From Tamaricihabitans halophyticus (GTDB lineage: Bacteria > Actinomycetota > Actinomycetes > Mycobacteriales > Pseudonocardiaceae): a stretch of DNA of 64,000 nucleotides. The stretch is from NCBI RefSeq assembly GCF_004340875.1, contig NZ_SLXQ01000001.1, positions 1,364,001-1,428,000 on the forward strand, in the 5' to 3' direction. This document shows positions 34,436 through 42,397 of the stretch, in pieces (the first letter of the stretch is position 1; each line of letters starts with the position of its first letter). The notes beneath the pieces are model-generated. The model searched no databases and was not told the origin of the DNA. It worked only from the letters and a program-made list of their open reading frames with translations. The position numbers and the translations under genes are program-made.

Positions 34436-34467
34436 GGTGCTACCGGCGTTACCTACTTTAGTATTGC

Positions 34468-34504
34468 GGGGCGCAAGACCGACTCTCTCCGTAATATGCG
34501 CCCC
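34468..34504. repeat. Inverted repeat upstream of small Trp-rich reading frame
   Basis: GGGGCGCA (34468-34475) and TGCGCCCC (34497-34504) form a perfect 8-bp dyad around 21 nt that include a -10-like TAATAT (34492-34497). It could be a regulator site over a promoter for the short reading frame at 34543. Confidence 0.35.
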
Positions 34505-34542
34505 CACCACGCCAACGCGGGAGGGTCGGGAATGGGGTAACG

Positions 34543-34614
34543 ATGATCGAGAACACCACCGAGGCCCAGCCGGAACGCGAGCTACCACCGCGCAAGAGCT
34601 GGTCCTGGATGTAG
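34543..34614 (+). CDS. Candidate short peptide, Trp-rich C-terminus (23 aa)
   Basis: ATG-to-TAG frame of 23 codons with a GGGG ribosome-site candidate 5 nt before the ATG. The peptide begins MIENTTEAQPEREL and ends PPRKSWSWM: a charged N-terminal half, then a Pro-Pro turn and an aromatic tail with two Trp. This acidic-leader/aromatic-core layout is reminiscent of small ribosomally made precursor peptides, but no modification enzyme gene is adjacent; the nearest gene is a convergent PPOX/F420 protein. It may also be chance. No homologue recognised. Confidence 0.35.
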   Translation: MIENTTEAQPERELPPRKSWSWM

Positions 34615-34628
34615 CTGGGGGATCCGGA

Positions 34629-35051
34629 TCACCGCACATCACGCGCGGCTATCTCGGGACGAGCGGCATCGAGATGCCAGCTGACCACCCGCGTCGGGTG
34701 TATCCGGATCACTTCACGGCTAAAGAAGTCAGGCGCCATCGGAGGTTCGTGGTCGTCGAGCAACTCGACCCGGCCACGGATCTCCACTCCGCGCCCCCAA
34801 CCCGGCGCCACCTCGCCAGGCTCATCCGGGGTCATATCGTCCACGATGAACGAGACGAGCGGGTTGTGCTGGAGATTCCGCCACCGCTTGGTGGAACTGA
34901 GGCCAGGTCCACCGGTGTCGATCGTCCCGGTTTCCGGGTCGAACGTGAAACCGATGGCCTTGACTTCCGGCGCGCCATCCCGGCTCACCGTCGCCATCCG
35001 GCCCAGCTGCTGGGTTTTCAGGTAATTGCGTTCCGCTTCACTGAAGATCAT
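34629..35051 (-). CDS. PPOX-class (probably F420-dependent) oxidoreductase
   Basis: 140-aa split-beta-barrel flavin-type protein of the pyridoxamine 5'-phosphate oxidase (PPOX) class, closest to the actinobacterial F420-binding branch. Motifs: MIFSEAERNYLKTQQLGRMATVS at the N-terminus, PEVKAIGFTFDPE, STKRWRNLQHNPLVSFIVDD and GVEIRGRVELL, and the C-terminal RIHPTRVVSW. Length typical for single-domain members. Substrate unknown; F420 versus FMN use is inferred from family resemblance. Confidence 0.82.
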   Translation of the reverse strand: MIFSEAERNYLKTQQLGRMATVSRDGAPEVKAIGFTFDPETGTIDTGGPGLSSTKRWRNLQHNPLVSFIVDDMTPDEPGEVAPGWGRGVEIRGRVELLDDHEPPMAPDFFSREVIRIHPTRVVSWHLDAARPEIAARDVR

Positions 35052-35085
35052 GCATACGACGTTAGAACCTCAACCAACCTAGAGG

Positions 35086-35868
35086 TCAAGGCGCGGACTT
35101 GTGCAGCGCCTCGATGCCGAGCGCCGCGCGCACCGCGGCCACACTCGCCTGCAGTGCCTCGCTGTCCTCGCCGATGTTCGCGAGTAGCGGCTGCACCTCG
35201 GCCAGCCCGGCCCTGTCGATCAGCCGTTTCTCGCCGAGCACCCACTCCCGCTGCGCGGCCAGCCGGGCATGCCCGACACACAACACCGCCTGCGCCAGGG
35301 CTCCCGCGCAGCAGGTGACATCGCCGATCCCGGCATAGCCGTCCGCGAACATCAGGCCCACGCTGGCCTGGCCAAACCACCGTGCCGGCGCCGATTCGGC
35401 AAGCGCTGCGGGGAACTCCGGCCGGTCGATCGTGCCGTGGATCGGCAGGCAACTGGCCAGCTCGCCAATCGGCAGGTACGTCGGTGCGCCAACCAGGTGA
35501 CCCGCCTGGGTCAGTACCTCGAATTCGCCGCGCTCGGCGTCCTGCCGCCAGGCGTCCAGCTGGTCCAGATCCCGGAACAGCACGTCGACCTGGATGCCGT
35601 CGACCTTGAGCCAGGCTCCGCCGTGCACGATCGGCCCCCATTCGCCGAGCGCCGACACGTAGCCGGGATAGCCGAGCGCGCGGACGTCGGCCGGATCAAT
35701 CACCCGCTGCCCCGCGCGGTAGTAAACGCCGAGATCCCAGTCGCTGTCCTCTTTCGCGACACCGGTCGCCCGTGACCCGCCGAGGACGACGGCGAGCACC
35801 CCGGGGATTTCGGCGAGTTGGCTGGCCACCCGCGCTACCGGCGTGGGCAAGACTGCTGTGGCGGACAT
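35086..35868 (-). CDS. Nucleotidyltransferase-domain protein
   Basis: 260-aa protein with an N-terminal minimal nucleotidyltransferase fold: VLGGSRATG followed by DSDWDLGVYY (GS and DxD catalytic signature) and a third acidic position in GIQVDVLF. The C-terminal about 130 residues are helical with a Cys pair (DVTCCAGALAQAVL). Such standalone proteins include aminoglycoside-type adenylyltransferases and DUF4037 proteins; I cannot name the substrate. Start chosen at ATG 35868 (MSATAVLPTPV), since the longer frame overlaps the opposite-strand DUF1707 gene. Divergent from that gene. Confidence 0.78.
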   Translation of the reverse strand: MSATAVLPTPVARVASQLAEIPGVLAVVLGGSRATGVAKEDSDWDLGVYYRAGQRVIDPADVRALGYPGYVSALGEWGPIVHGGAWLKVDGIQVDVLFRDLDQLDAWRQDAERGEFEVLTQAGHLVGAPTYLPIGELASCLPIHGTIDRPEFPAALAESAPARWFGQASVGLMFADGYAGIGDVTCCAGALAQAVLCVGHARLAAQREWVLGEKRLIDRAGLAEVQPLLANIGEDSEALQASVAAVRAALGIEALHKSAP

Positions 35869-35961
35869 GCCGGCACTGTATGACCCGGTGTGCCCGGACC
35901 CGGGGACGGGTTCGGGGTTTTCCCTGATTCGCCCGGCCCGGATTGCTCTTAGGCTGGTCAC

Positions 35962-36585
35962 ATGATCGAGGTGAACCCCCGCGAGTTTCGGGTATCCGAT
36001 GCCGAACGCGAGCATGTGGTCGAACTGCTGCAGAAGGCGATCGGGCGCGGGTTGATCGACCTGGACGAGTTCACCACCCGCACGGATACCGCACTGGCCG
36101 CGACGACCCGGCAAGAGCTGAACGTGGTGCTGATCGATCTTTCCGGCATCGTGCACCGGGACTCGGCGCCACCGCAGCCGGCCGCGCCGATCGGGCCGAG
36201 CACCGTACCGCTCGGGGATGGCACCGAACGGCAGGTGCTGACCGCGAAGTACTCCTCGCTACGCCGGGGTGGGCAGTGGACCGCGCCGCGCGAGCTGATC
36301 ATCCGGAACAAGTACGGCGCCACCAAGCTTGACTTCTCCGAAGCGCGGTTGACCAGCAACGTCGTGCACGTGGTGCTGGAGTCGAAGTGGTCGTCCACCG
36401 AGATCGTGGTGCCGACCTCGGCCACCGTGTCCACCGATTCGATCGGCGAGATCAAATACGGTTCGGTGGACAACAAGACGGACGCCTCCGGCCGCGCGGG
36501 CAATCCACACATAGTGGTCACCGGCAATGTGCACGGGGGAGCGCTGAAGATTCGCTACCGCAAGCGCGGCCTGTTCAGTAGCTGA
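35962..36585 (+). CDS. DUF1707-domain protein
   Basis: 207-aa cytosolic protein with an N-terminal DUF1707 domain (REFRVSDAEREHVVELLQKAIGRGLIDLDEFTTR), the short SHOCT-like helical module common in actinobacteria. It is followed by a linker and a beta-rich domain (about 90-207) that resembles the repetitive strand domain of LiaF-like/DUF2154 proteins (VPTSATVSTDSIGEIKYGSVDN). Function unknown; such proteins are often membrane-associated or stress-linked, but no membrane helix is seen here. Its end overlaps the convergent gene by 11 bp. Confidence 0.82.
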   Translation: MIEVNPREFRVSDAEREHVVELLQKAIGRGLIDLDEFTTRTDTALAATTRQELNVVLIDLSGIVHRDSAPPQPAAPIGPSTVPLGDGTERQVLTAKYSSLRRGGQWTAPRELIIRNKYGATKLDFSEARLTSNVVHVVLESKWSSTEIVVPTSATVSTDSIGEIKYGSVDNKTDASGRAGNPHIVVTGNVHGGALKIRYRKRGLFSS

Positions 36586-37339
36586 GCGCCTGCTCGACGA
36601 ACTTGGTCAGCGGGCAGGGCCAGCTGGCCAAGCCCTGCCGATCGCGCATGAGCAGGGCCGCCGCGTATAGCTGCACATCCCGCTCCGTTTCCCGCACCGC
36701 GCGAGCTGCCGCAACGACCGGCTGCACTTCCTCGGTCCACCAGGCACGCGCCAGATCCGCCCGTTCCGGGAATCGCCTGCCCGCCATCAGCTGGGCATAA
36801 CCCCAGGACTCGGCCGCATCGCCGAGCCGTGCCCAGCCGTCCGGTCGCACCAGCCAGAGCCGCTTGCGCACCTCGTCGGGCAATGGGACGCGCTCGAGAA
36901 AGACCCGCTCGGCGGCTTTGCTTGGCAGATGGGCAAGCCGCAGGCAGGCCTCGCCGAACGCGATCGTGCAGCTGCGCCGCACCCAGGCGGTGATACTGGG
37001 CCAGCCGAGTGATCTGGCCACCGAAACACGGTGATGACCGTCGCGCACGAAGTACATCTCGCCCAACTGCACCAGCTCGACCGGCGGCAGCTGCTTACCG
37101 GCAAGCACCGCCGCGGCAAGCTGCTGTTGCCGGTCTCGCACCGCGCGGTGTAGCGGGCGGAACTCGATATCGAAATCGGCGGAGCGGGCCGCGGTGCCGA
37201 CGATCCCGCGCAACGGCACTTCGCGGTAGCCGGATTCGACGTATCCGTCGTCGCCCAGTGCCGCTAACGCATCGTCCAGCGCGATGATCGATCGATCCTC
37301 GCTACGCCCGACCGCTCGCACCCGCGCCAACACGCCCAT
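36575..37339 (-). CDS. ParB/Srx-fold N-terminal domain protein
   Basis: 254-aa protein with a ParB-like nuclease/Srx-fold element: PPVELVQLGEMYFVRDGHHRVSVARSLGW (about residues 86-114), where GHHR corresponds to the phosphate-binding GxxR motif of ParB-fold CTPases/nucleases. N-terminal and C-terminal parts are not recognised; there is no ParB helix-turn-helix, so it is not a partition protein. Proteins of this plan are frequent, uncharacterised actinobacterial singles. Followed by ribokinase upstream at 18 bp on the same strand, so probably co-transcribed. Confidence 0.72.
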   Translation of the reverse strand: MGVLARVRAVGRSEDRSIIALDDALAALGDDGYVESGYREVPLRGIVGTAARSADFDIEFRPLHRAVRDRQQQLAAAVLAGKQLPPVELVQLGEMYFVRDGHHRVSVARSLGWPSITAWVRRSCTIAFGEACLRLAHLPSKAAERVFLERVPLPDEVRKRLWLVRPDGWARLGDAAESWGYAQLMAGRRFPERADLARAWWTEEVQPVVAAARAVRETERDVQLYAAALLMRDRQGLASWPCPLTKFVEQALSY

Positions 37340-37357
37340 AGCGGTCGAAACAGCGCG

Positions 37358-38248
37358 CTAGGTACCGGCATTCCCCAACTCGCTGGCCAGGGGATAGGAC
37401 GGTTGGGCACCAGGTTTGGTCACCGAGATCGCCGCGACCCTGCTCGCCTGCCGCGCTGCCTCGGCCAATCCGGCACCCCCGGCGAGCGCGGCGGCCAGTG
37501 CGCCGGCAAACGCGTCACCAGCGCCGGTGGTGTCCACGGCCCGCACGCTCGGTGCGGGTACCTCGATCGTGCCCTGGTCGTCGGCGACCACCGCCCCGCG
37601 CGCGCCGAGGGTGATCAGCACCGAACGCGGGCCAAGCGTGCGCAGCTCCGTGGCCAGCTCGGTGGCCGCGCCGGTTCGCCCGCCGAGTAACCAGCTGGCC
37701 TCGTGTTCGTTCACTACCAGCGGATCGAGTACCGCGAGTGTGGCTGCGGAGACCTCGGTGGCTGGGGACAGGTTCAGCACCGGCCGCGCGCCATGCGCAG
37801 CCGCGGCCGCCATGGCGTGTTCCACCACCGGTAGCGGGATCTCCAGCGAGCCGACCACCACCGCGGCCGTATCCAGCATGGTCGGCTCGATGTCCGCGAC
37901 CGCGGAGTTCGCGCCGGGGGAGACGATGATCGAGTTCTCCCCGTCCGGGGTGACGGTGATGTAGGCGATGCCGGTCGGCCGATCCACCGTGCGCACCAGC
38001 GCTGTGTCCACGCCCGCGTTGCGCAGCGAATCCAGCAGCAGCTGGCCATGCGCGTCGGTGCCCACCGCACCGAACAACGCCACCCGAGCGCCCAGTTTGC
38101 CGGCGGCCACCGCCGTGTTCGCGCCTTTCCCGCCAGGTAGCACGACCGTATCCGCACCAAGGACCGTTTCACCCGCGCCGGGGCGGCGGTCCACGGCGAC
38201 CACCAGGTCCGCGTTGGCCGATCCCACGACGATCACCCGATTACGCAC
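37358..38248 (-). CDS. rbsK: Ribokinase
   Basis: 296-aa PfkB-family sugar kinase. Motifs: VVGSANADLVV at the N-terminus, LPGGKGANTAVAAGKLGA (substrate/ATP lid region), PTGIAYITV, NPL/N-LSPATEV, and the C-terminal anion-hole and catalytic base DTTGAGDAFAGAL. It phosphorylates ribose at O5 for entry to pentose metabolism. No ribose transporter genes are adjacent. GTG 38248 chosen because it gives the usual length; ATG 38314 would add 22 residues. Confidence 0.88.
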   Translation of the reverse strand: MRNRVIVVGSANADLVVAVDRRPGAGETVLGADTVVLPGGKGANTAVAAGKLGARVALFGAVGTDAHGQLLLDSLRNAGVDTALVRTVDRPTGIAYITVTPDGENSIIVSPGANSAVADIEPTMLDTAAVVVGSLEIPLPVVEHAMAAAAAHGARPVLNLSPATEVSAATLAVLDPLVVNEHEASWLLGGRTGAATELATELRTLGPRSVLITLGARGAVVADDQGTIEVPAPSVRAVDTTGAGDAFAGALAAALAGGAGLAEAARQASRVAAISVTKPGAQPSYPLASELGNAGT

Positions 38249-38479
38249 GAGCTCACTTTGCCACGATCCTTCGGGAACCGATTGGTGCCGTGCTACGTCT
38301 AAGGGGAGATTCATTCGTGTTTTCGCATGAGCACATGGATCGTCACTCTGTGCGGTGTCACAATAGGAAGTAACTCTTAACGGGTACCGCCAGCCGAGGG
38401 ACGGCCGACTCGTGCGGTCACGGATCTCCGCGGCCACCCGCTGCGGAGCGAGGTGTCCGGCCAACTTCCAGGCCGGGCT

Positions 38480-38527
38480 GTTGCCGGCGTCGATCGCCTA
38501 GCCCCCCGAGCGATCGACGCTGGCAAC
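38480..38527. terminator. 18-bp stem hairpin
   Basis: Arms 38480-38497 and 38510-38527 (arm beginning GTTGCC, core GCGTCGATCGC) pair at 17 of 18 positions around a C-rich 12-nt loop. It lies 20 bp past the stop of the membrane protein at 38547 (minus strand). No T-tract. The rest of the 298-bp gap up to the ribokinase start shows no gene. Confidence 0.7.
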
Positions 38528-38546
38528 GCAAAACCTCGCTTAGCCG

Positions 38547-39137
38547 TCACACCTGCCGGCCGCCGGATCTGGTGAGCCGCTCGTAGCTGTAGATCCCTGG
38601 GCGGAATGCGTCCGTGGCCGCCTGGATCTGCTGAACGTCCGCGTCGGTGATCTTCATGAGGACCCGGTAGAAGTCATAGCCGTAGAAGACCTGGTGCCGC
38701 GCGGCAAGGGGCGGATGCTGCTCGGCGAACTGCGGGTTTGCCGGGAACAGATCCAGCGTATGCACGGTTCGTCTGCCGCCATTCTGATTGCGCTCGACGG
38801 TCGCGCCGATGCGCAACCGGGTGAGCTCGTCCCAGCGCACCGCCCAGGCCTTATCAGTCGGTTCCTCCCAGCGCAGCCCTTGTGGTTCCACGTGGAACAA
38901 CTGCCACGCGGGACGACGCTTCTCCCCCAAGTAAATGGACAGGGCTATCAGGAAAAACACGGCCGCGAACACAGCGCCGCCAAATCGCCCAGCTGTGGAC
39001 AGAGTGGGCCAACCGATGGCGGCCAGGGAAAGAACTCCAAGCACCAGGACGAAAGTGATACTTCCCTTGTAGTGCTTACCAGCTCGCGCGCCCACGTCGA
39101 TGGTGAACCCGTTCGGCTGCGCCGGTTGGCCGTACAT
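38547..39137 (-). CDS. Membrane protein of the T7SS-substrate operon
   Basis: 196-aa protein with two transmembrane helices (about 28-47 and 54-72) followed by a soluble domain resembling YcxB-like/PH-type folds (PQGLRWEEPTDKAWAVRWDELTRLRIG, GRRTVHTLDLFPAN). Function unknown. It follows the WXG100-like gene by 8 bp, so it belongs to the same operon as the EspC-like and YbaB-like genes; a role in membrane tethering of that system is possible. A perfect parS palindrome is embedded in its coding sequence. Confidence 0.68.
   Translation of the reverse strand: MYGQPAQPNGFTIDVGARAGKHYKGSITFVLVLGVLSLAAIGWPTLSTAGRFGGAVFAAVFFLIALSIYLGEKRRPAWQLFHVEPQGLRWEEPTDKAWAVRWDELTRLRIGATVERNQNGGRRTVHTLDLFPANPQFAEQHPPLAARHQVFYGYDFYRVLMKITDADVQQIQAATDAFRPGIYSYERLTRSGGRQV
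38884..38899. other. parS centromere site (inside coding sequence)
   Basis: GGTTCCACGTGGAACA matches the bacterial parS consensus TGTTNCACGTGNAACA at 15 of 16 positions; the central 14 bases GTTCCACGTGGAAC are a perfect palindrome. ParB binds such sites near oriC to start chromosome segregation. Confidence 0.85.
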
Positions 39138-39145
39138 CGCCGCAC

Positions 39146-40120
39146 CTACCCCGACTTCTCGCTGGCCTGCTGTTCTTCGTCCGGGTTGTACGTGTCATCG
39201 ATCCCTTGCGCGGTCTGCTTCTGCGCCTCACCAACCGCGGTGTTCCCGGCAAGTGCCCTGGGGTCAACACTGCCTTGCCACTTACCAGTATCCGACATGC
39301 CGGGCCGCTTGATCGTAATGTCGTCCCCGAACGGCTTAGTAACCTTCTGTATTCCCTGAGCGAAGTCGTCCAGTTTTGTCTTCACCTTTTCGACGCCTTC
39401 GAGAAGCCTGGCCATCAAGCCGTCGGCTTGCTTGAACGCCTTGGTAATCCTTTCAACCCACTCAGAAATGTCGTCTGCCCATTTCAGGGCGATCCTTACC
39501 AGATCACCGATCATCCCCGGTGTGGCTAGCCCGAGGGTCAGTCCCATGGCGGCGGCCCATCTGAGCGCGGCCTCGATCAGCTCCGCGACGGCCTGGCCAA
39601 TCAGGTCGATCACAATCTGCCGCACCACACCGAGCACGACGCCGCACATGCTGACCATCTGCGCGGCACCGTCCGCCGCGGTGGATACGCCGCCAATATG
39701 GTTTGCCTGGTCCTCCGCGAACGGCCGGTAAGCCTCCGCAGCCTGGCCCACGAATCGCGCGGTATCCGTGGACACCGCGGTACGCAGGTCTTCGGCCGCC
39801 CCCTGCACCTCGGTGCTGACATTGGTCCAGGTCTCGCTCATCGCGGCGATCGCTTCCTGATCCCCGACCAGCGCATCCATCGGTTCCTTCAGGAACTCGA
39901 CGTGCTCGATCAACCAGCCAACACCCGCCTTGGCTAGCTCACCAAGGGGATCGGCCATCATGCCGGCCGCGCCGACCACAGCACCCGCCCCGCCGAGCAG
40001 TCCTTCGGCCCAGTTACCGTTCGAGATCGAGTCGACCGTGCTGGCCACGCTGTCCACCACACCGGCGCCCTTGGTGGCACTAGGCGCCTTCTCCTCCGCG
40101 ATCAGTGGGTTCTCGGACAT
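39146..40120 (-). CDS. WXG100/PPE-like type VII secretion substrate
   Basis: 324-aa protein with an extended helical, Ala-rich central region. An N-terminal part (about 1-95) has Gly/Ala-rich hydrophobic segments (GLLGGAGAVVGAAGMMADPLGELAKAG); the WXG-like domain follows with MSETWTNVSTEVQ (about residue 115), and a hydrophobic stretch MCGVVLGVVRQIVIDLIGQAVAELIEAA resembles PPE/T7SS substrates of actinobacteria. The C-terminal tail is acidic. Start overlaps the stop of the EspC-like gene by one base (TGATG). Likely secreted as a pair with that partner; no chaperone is adjacent. Confidence 0.75.
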   Translation of the reverse strand: MSENPLIAEEKAPSATKGAGVVDSVASTVDSISNGNWAEGLLGGAGAVVGAAGMMADPLGELAKAGVGWLIEHVEFLKEPMDALVGDQEAIAAMSETWTNVSTEVQGAAEDLRTAVSTDTARFVGQAAEAYRPFAEDQANHIGGVSTAADGAAQMVSMCGVVLGVVRQIVIDLIGQAVAELIEAALRWAAAMGLTLGLATPGMIGDLVRIALKWADDISEWVERITKAFKQADGLMARLLEGVEKVKTKLDDFAQGIQKVTKPFGDDITIKRPGMSDTGKWQGSVDPRALAGNTAVGEAQKQTAQGIDDTYNPDEEQQASEKSG

Positions 40121-40440
40121 CAGTACCCCTTCTCGAACGGTTTGGCGTTGGACTCCTCGGTCTGGTCATAGTCCTCGGCCGCGCCTTTGACCGATTCGGC
40201 CAGGTTCTCCGCCGAAGTCTTCGCCGCACCGATCGCCAGGGTCGCCGCACCGCTGACCGCGAGCACACCCGGCACCAGGAACTGCCCAATCAGCCCGAAC
40301 GCCTCGGTGTTCAGCGTGGTTTGCTTCGCAGCGGATGCCGCGGTGCCCAATCGCTCACCGACACCCGTGACCTTGCCCGCATGGGTGCGCATTTCCTCGG
40401 TGGAAACATCGAAGTTTCCACCGCCAGCCGCACTCGACAT
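40120..40440 (-). CDS. EspC-like (DUF2580) type VII secretion target
   Basis: 106-aa protein of the EspC/DUF2580 family. N-terminal GNFDVSTEEMRTHAGKVTGVGERL and the helix TLNTEAFGLIGQFL are characteristic; the rest is amphipathic (LAIGAAKTSAENLAESVKG), ending in FEKGY. These small helical proteins pair with WXG/PPE-like partners and are exported by ESX systems. Encoded between the YbaB-like and the large WXG100-like genes. Confidence 0.82.
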   Translation of the reverse strand: MSSAAGGGNFDVSTEEMRTHAGKVTGVGERLGTAASAAKQTTLNTEAFGLIGQFLVPGVLAVSGAATLAIGAAKTSAENLAESVKGAAEDYDQTEESNAKPFEKGY

Positions 40441-40472
40441 CTCTTCGTCCCCTCGTCTTTCGGCACCAACGC

Positions 40473-41030
40473 TCAGCGCAGGATCGACCCGCCGCCAAAG
40501 TCGTCGTCCTCGTCGTCGGTTGGACGAGACGGCCGCTGCGGCGGTTGCTGCGCCGGTCCGGAAGATTGCGGAGGCGAATCCTGGCCACCCTCGTCGTTTT
40601 CCCAGGTAGTGCGTAGGAAGGAAGCGGCATCGGGGGCACCACCCCCGCCAGGGGTGAACCCTTGCGGTTCCGGCGGAGCCTGCGCGGCACTCAGATGATC
40701 GACCACGTAGTCCATCGCCGCGGTGCCACCGAGATACGGCTCCATGCCCTGCCGCACCGCGTCCGCCACCTTGGCCTGCGCCGCGCTCACCAGACGCAGC
40801 ACCTCGCCGGCGACCTCGCTGCCTTCCCGCTGCCGTAACGCATTGCCCAGCTGCAGGTCGGCGAGCGCACCCTGGTTGTTCACCGTCACGCTGATCTGGC
40901 CGTCCTTGCTTCGCTCGGTGGCCTGAACCTGTTCCAGTTCCTCGATCATCCGCTCGTTGCGTTCGGCGATATTCGCCAGCTTGGCTTCGTAATTACGCTG
41001 CCAAGCATCTGGATCATTGGGTTCTGTCAT
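40473..41030 (-). CDS. YbaB/EbfC-like nucleoid-associated-fold protein
   Basis: 185-aa protein. An N-terminal YbaB/EbfC fold (about 1-115: helix NYEAKLANIAERNERMIEELEQVQATERSKDGQ, strand ISVTVNNQGALADLQL, then C-terminal helix EVLRLVSAAQAKVADAV) is followed by a Pro/Gln-rich acidic tail ending DDEDDDFGGGSILR. In Pseudonocardiales YbaB-fold proteins are regularly the first gene of EspC/WXG operons, as here, so it is probably a dedicated T7SS-operon member rather than a general nucleoid protein. Start ATG 41030 by ribosome-site position. Confidence 0.8.
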   Translation of the reverse strand: MTEPNDPDAWQRNYEAKLANIAERNERMIEELEQVQATERSKDGQISVTVNNQGALADLQLGNALRQREGSEVAGEVLRLVSAAQAKVADAVRQGMEPYLGGTAAMDYVVDHLSAAQAPPEPQGFTPGGGGAPDAASFLRTTWENDEGGQDSPPQSSGPAQQPPQRPSRPTDDEDDDFGGGSILR

Positions 41031-41231
41031 TACCGTTTCCCGCAGTGTGCTGTCCCGAACTCTGCGCAGTCTCGCAGTTACCCGGACGCCGCGCAGGCGT
41101 TGTCCGAAAAGTCCACCCAGCCAGCGCATACCGGCTGACCAGGCGACCAGCCGGCACGTTGCGTTACGGTCGACCGACAACGCCCTCGGCCAATGTCGAA
41201 GACCGAACGAGCACCACGCCGGAGACCCGCA

Positions 41232-41972
41232 ATGCCGCAGCCCGCCCGCAGGCCACGCAGCCGCGTGGATACCGAACGCGATATCCGGCAACATGCCCGC
41301 GAACTCCTCGTCGAGCAGGGCCATGAAGCCGTGACGCTGCGCGCCATCGCGCGTGGCCTCGGCATCACCGCCCCGGCGCTGTACCGCTATTACTCGTCGC
41401 GCGCCGCACTGCTCGATCAGCTACGCGTGGACATCTGCGTGGATCTGGCCGAGCAGATGGTCACGGAACTCGCCAAGGCGCCCGAGGACGACGCGGTGGA
41501 ACAGGTGCGCGCCGCCTGCCGGGGTTTCCGTGGCTGGTCGGTCGCGCATCCACGGGAGTTCGTGCTGTCTTTCGCTTCGCTGATGCAGGAGGAAGAAACG
41601 CCGCCGAAGCTGGCACCCGCTCAGTGGCCACAGGATGGCTTCGGCAAGGTGTTCCTCTCCGTGGCCGGACAGGTGCTCGCCACCCACGAGCTCGCCCCGC
41701 AGCCAGTGGAGGCGATCCCAGACGAGCTGGTCGCCGACCTGGCCACGTTCCGGGACAACCTGCTCGGCACGATCGCCGAACGCGGCGTGGTACTCACCGA
41801 AGCGCGGTTGAGTATTGGTGCCACCTACCAGATCCTGCAGTTCTGGGTACGGCTCTACGGGCATGTAGCGCTCGAGGTGTTCGGCAGGTTCCCCGGCCCG
41901 TTGAGCAACCCGGACGCACTGTTCGAGGCGAACCTGACCAGCCTGATCCGCGATATCGGCCTGACCCCGTAA
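41232..41972 (+). CDS. TetR/AcrR-family regulator
   Basis: 246-aa repressor-type regulator. N-terminal TetR helix-turn-helix: IRQHARELLVEQGHEAVTLRAIARGLGITAPALYRYYSSR. The C-terminal ligand domain contains the WHG-like pattern (FRGWSVAHPREFVLSFASL, GRFPGPLSNPDALFEANL). ATG 41232 sits after GGAGACC; upstream ATG 41193 is less well placed. Divergent from the T7SS-substrate operon (about 200 bp between), which it may control; that is unproven. Convergent with a cupin gene. Confidence 0.87.
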   Translation: MPQPARRPRSRVDTERDIRQHARELLVEQGHEAVTLRAIARGLGITAPALYRYYSSRAALLDQLRVDICVDLAEQMVTELAKAPEDDAVEQVRAACRGFRGWSVAHPREFVLSFASLMQEEETPPKLAPAQWPQDGFGKVFLSVAGQVLATHELAPQPVEAIPDELVADLATFRDNLLGTIAERGVVLTEARLSIGATYQILQFWVRLYGHVALEVFGRFPGPLSNPDALFEANLTSLIRDIGLTP

Positions 41973-41981
41973 CGGCCCGGA

Positions 41982-42386
41982 TCAGCCGTCGGTTCGCGCG
42001 GCGCGCGCGGCCTTGGCGGTACCGAACTCGCTGAAATCGGCCTCACCTGGCGCGCCCCAGACAACCACCATTTTCAGTGGTTCGCTGCCGGTATTGCGCA
42101 CATCGTGGTCCACGCCGACCGGGGCAAGCACCGAATCGCCCGGCCCCAGCTCGTAGGTCTGCTCGGCCACGCGCATCGTGGCCTCGCCGGCGACTACCAG
42201 GTACAGCTCCTCGAGCGGCTCATCCTCGTCGTGCGCGTGCATGCCTTCGGCGCCACCCGGCGGGATCTCCCAGCTCTGCACCGCAACCGGCAACCGGTTG
42301 CGCTCGAAGAAATGCCACTGGATGCGCGTGTTCGACCCCTCGTGCAGTTCAAAATCGAAGGCACCCGCCCCCGAGCGCTCCAACAT
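41982..42386 (-). CDS. Cupin-domain protein
   Basis: 134-aa single-domain cupin. Motif 1 GMHAHDEDEPLEELYLVVAGE supplies the His/His/Glu metal site; motif 2 is GPGDSVLAPVGVDHDVRNTG with the last His. Function unknown; small cupins bind a metal and act as sugar-binding, isomerase or dioxygenase units. It follows leuS by 11 bp on the same strand. ATG 42386 has AGGAG at a good distance. Confidence 0.82.
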   Translation of the reverse strand: MLERSGAGAFDFELHEGSNTRIQWHFFERNRLPVAVQSWEIPPGGAEGMHAHDEDEPLEELYLVVAGEATMRVAEQTYELGPGDSVLAPVGVDHDVRNTGSEPLKMVVVWGAPGEADFSEFGTAKAARAARTDG

Positions 42387-42397
42387 CGAACCCACTC

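Noticed and set aside
36575-37339. ParB-like gene considered as a second partition protein
   Set aside because: Only the small phosphate-binding fold is present; no helix-turn-helix or dimer domain.
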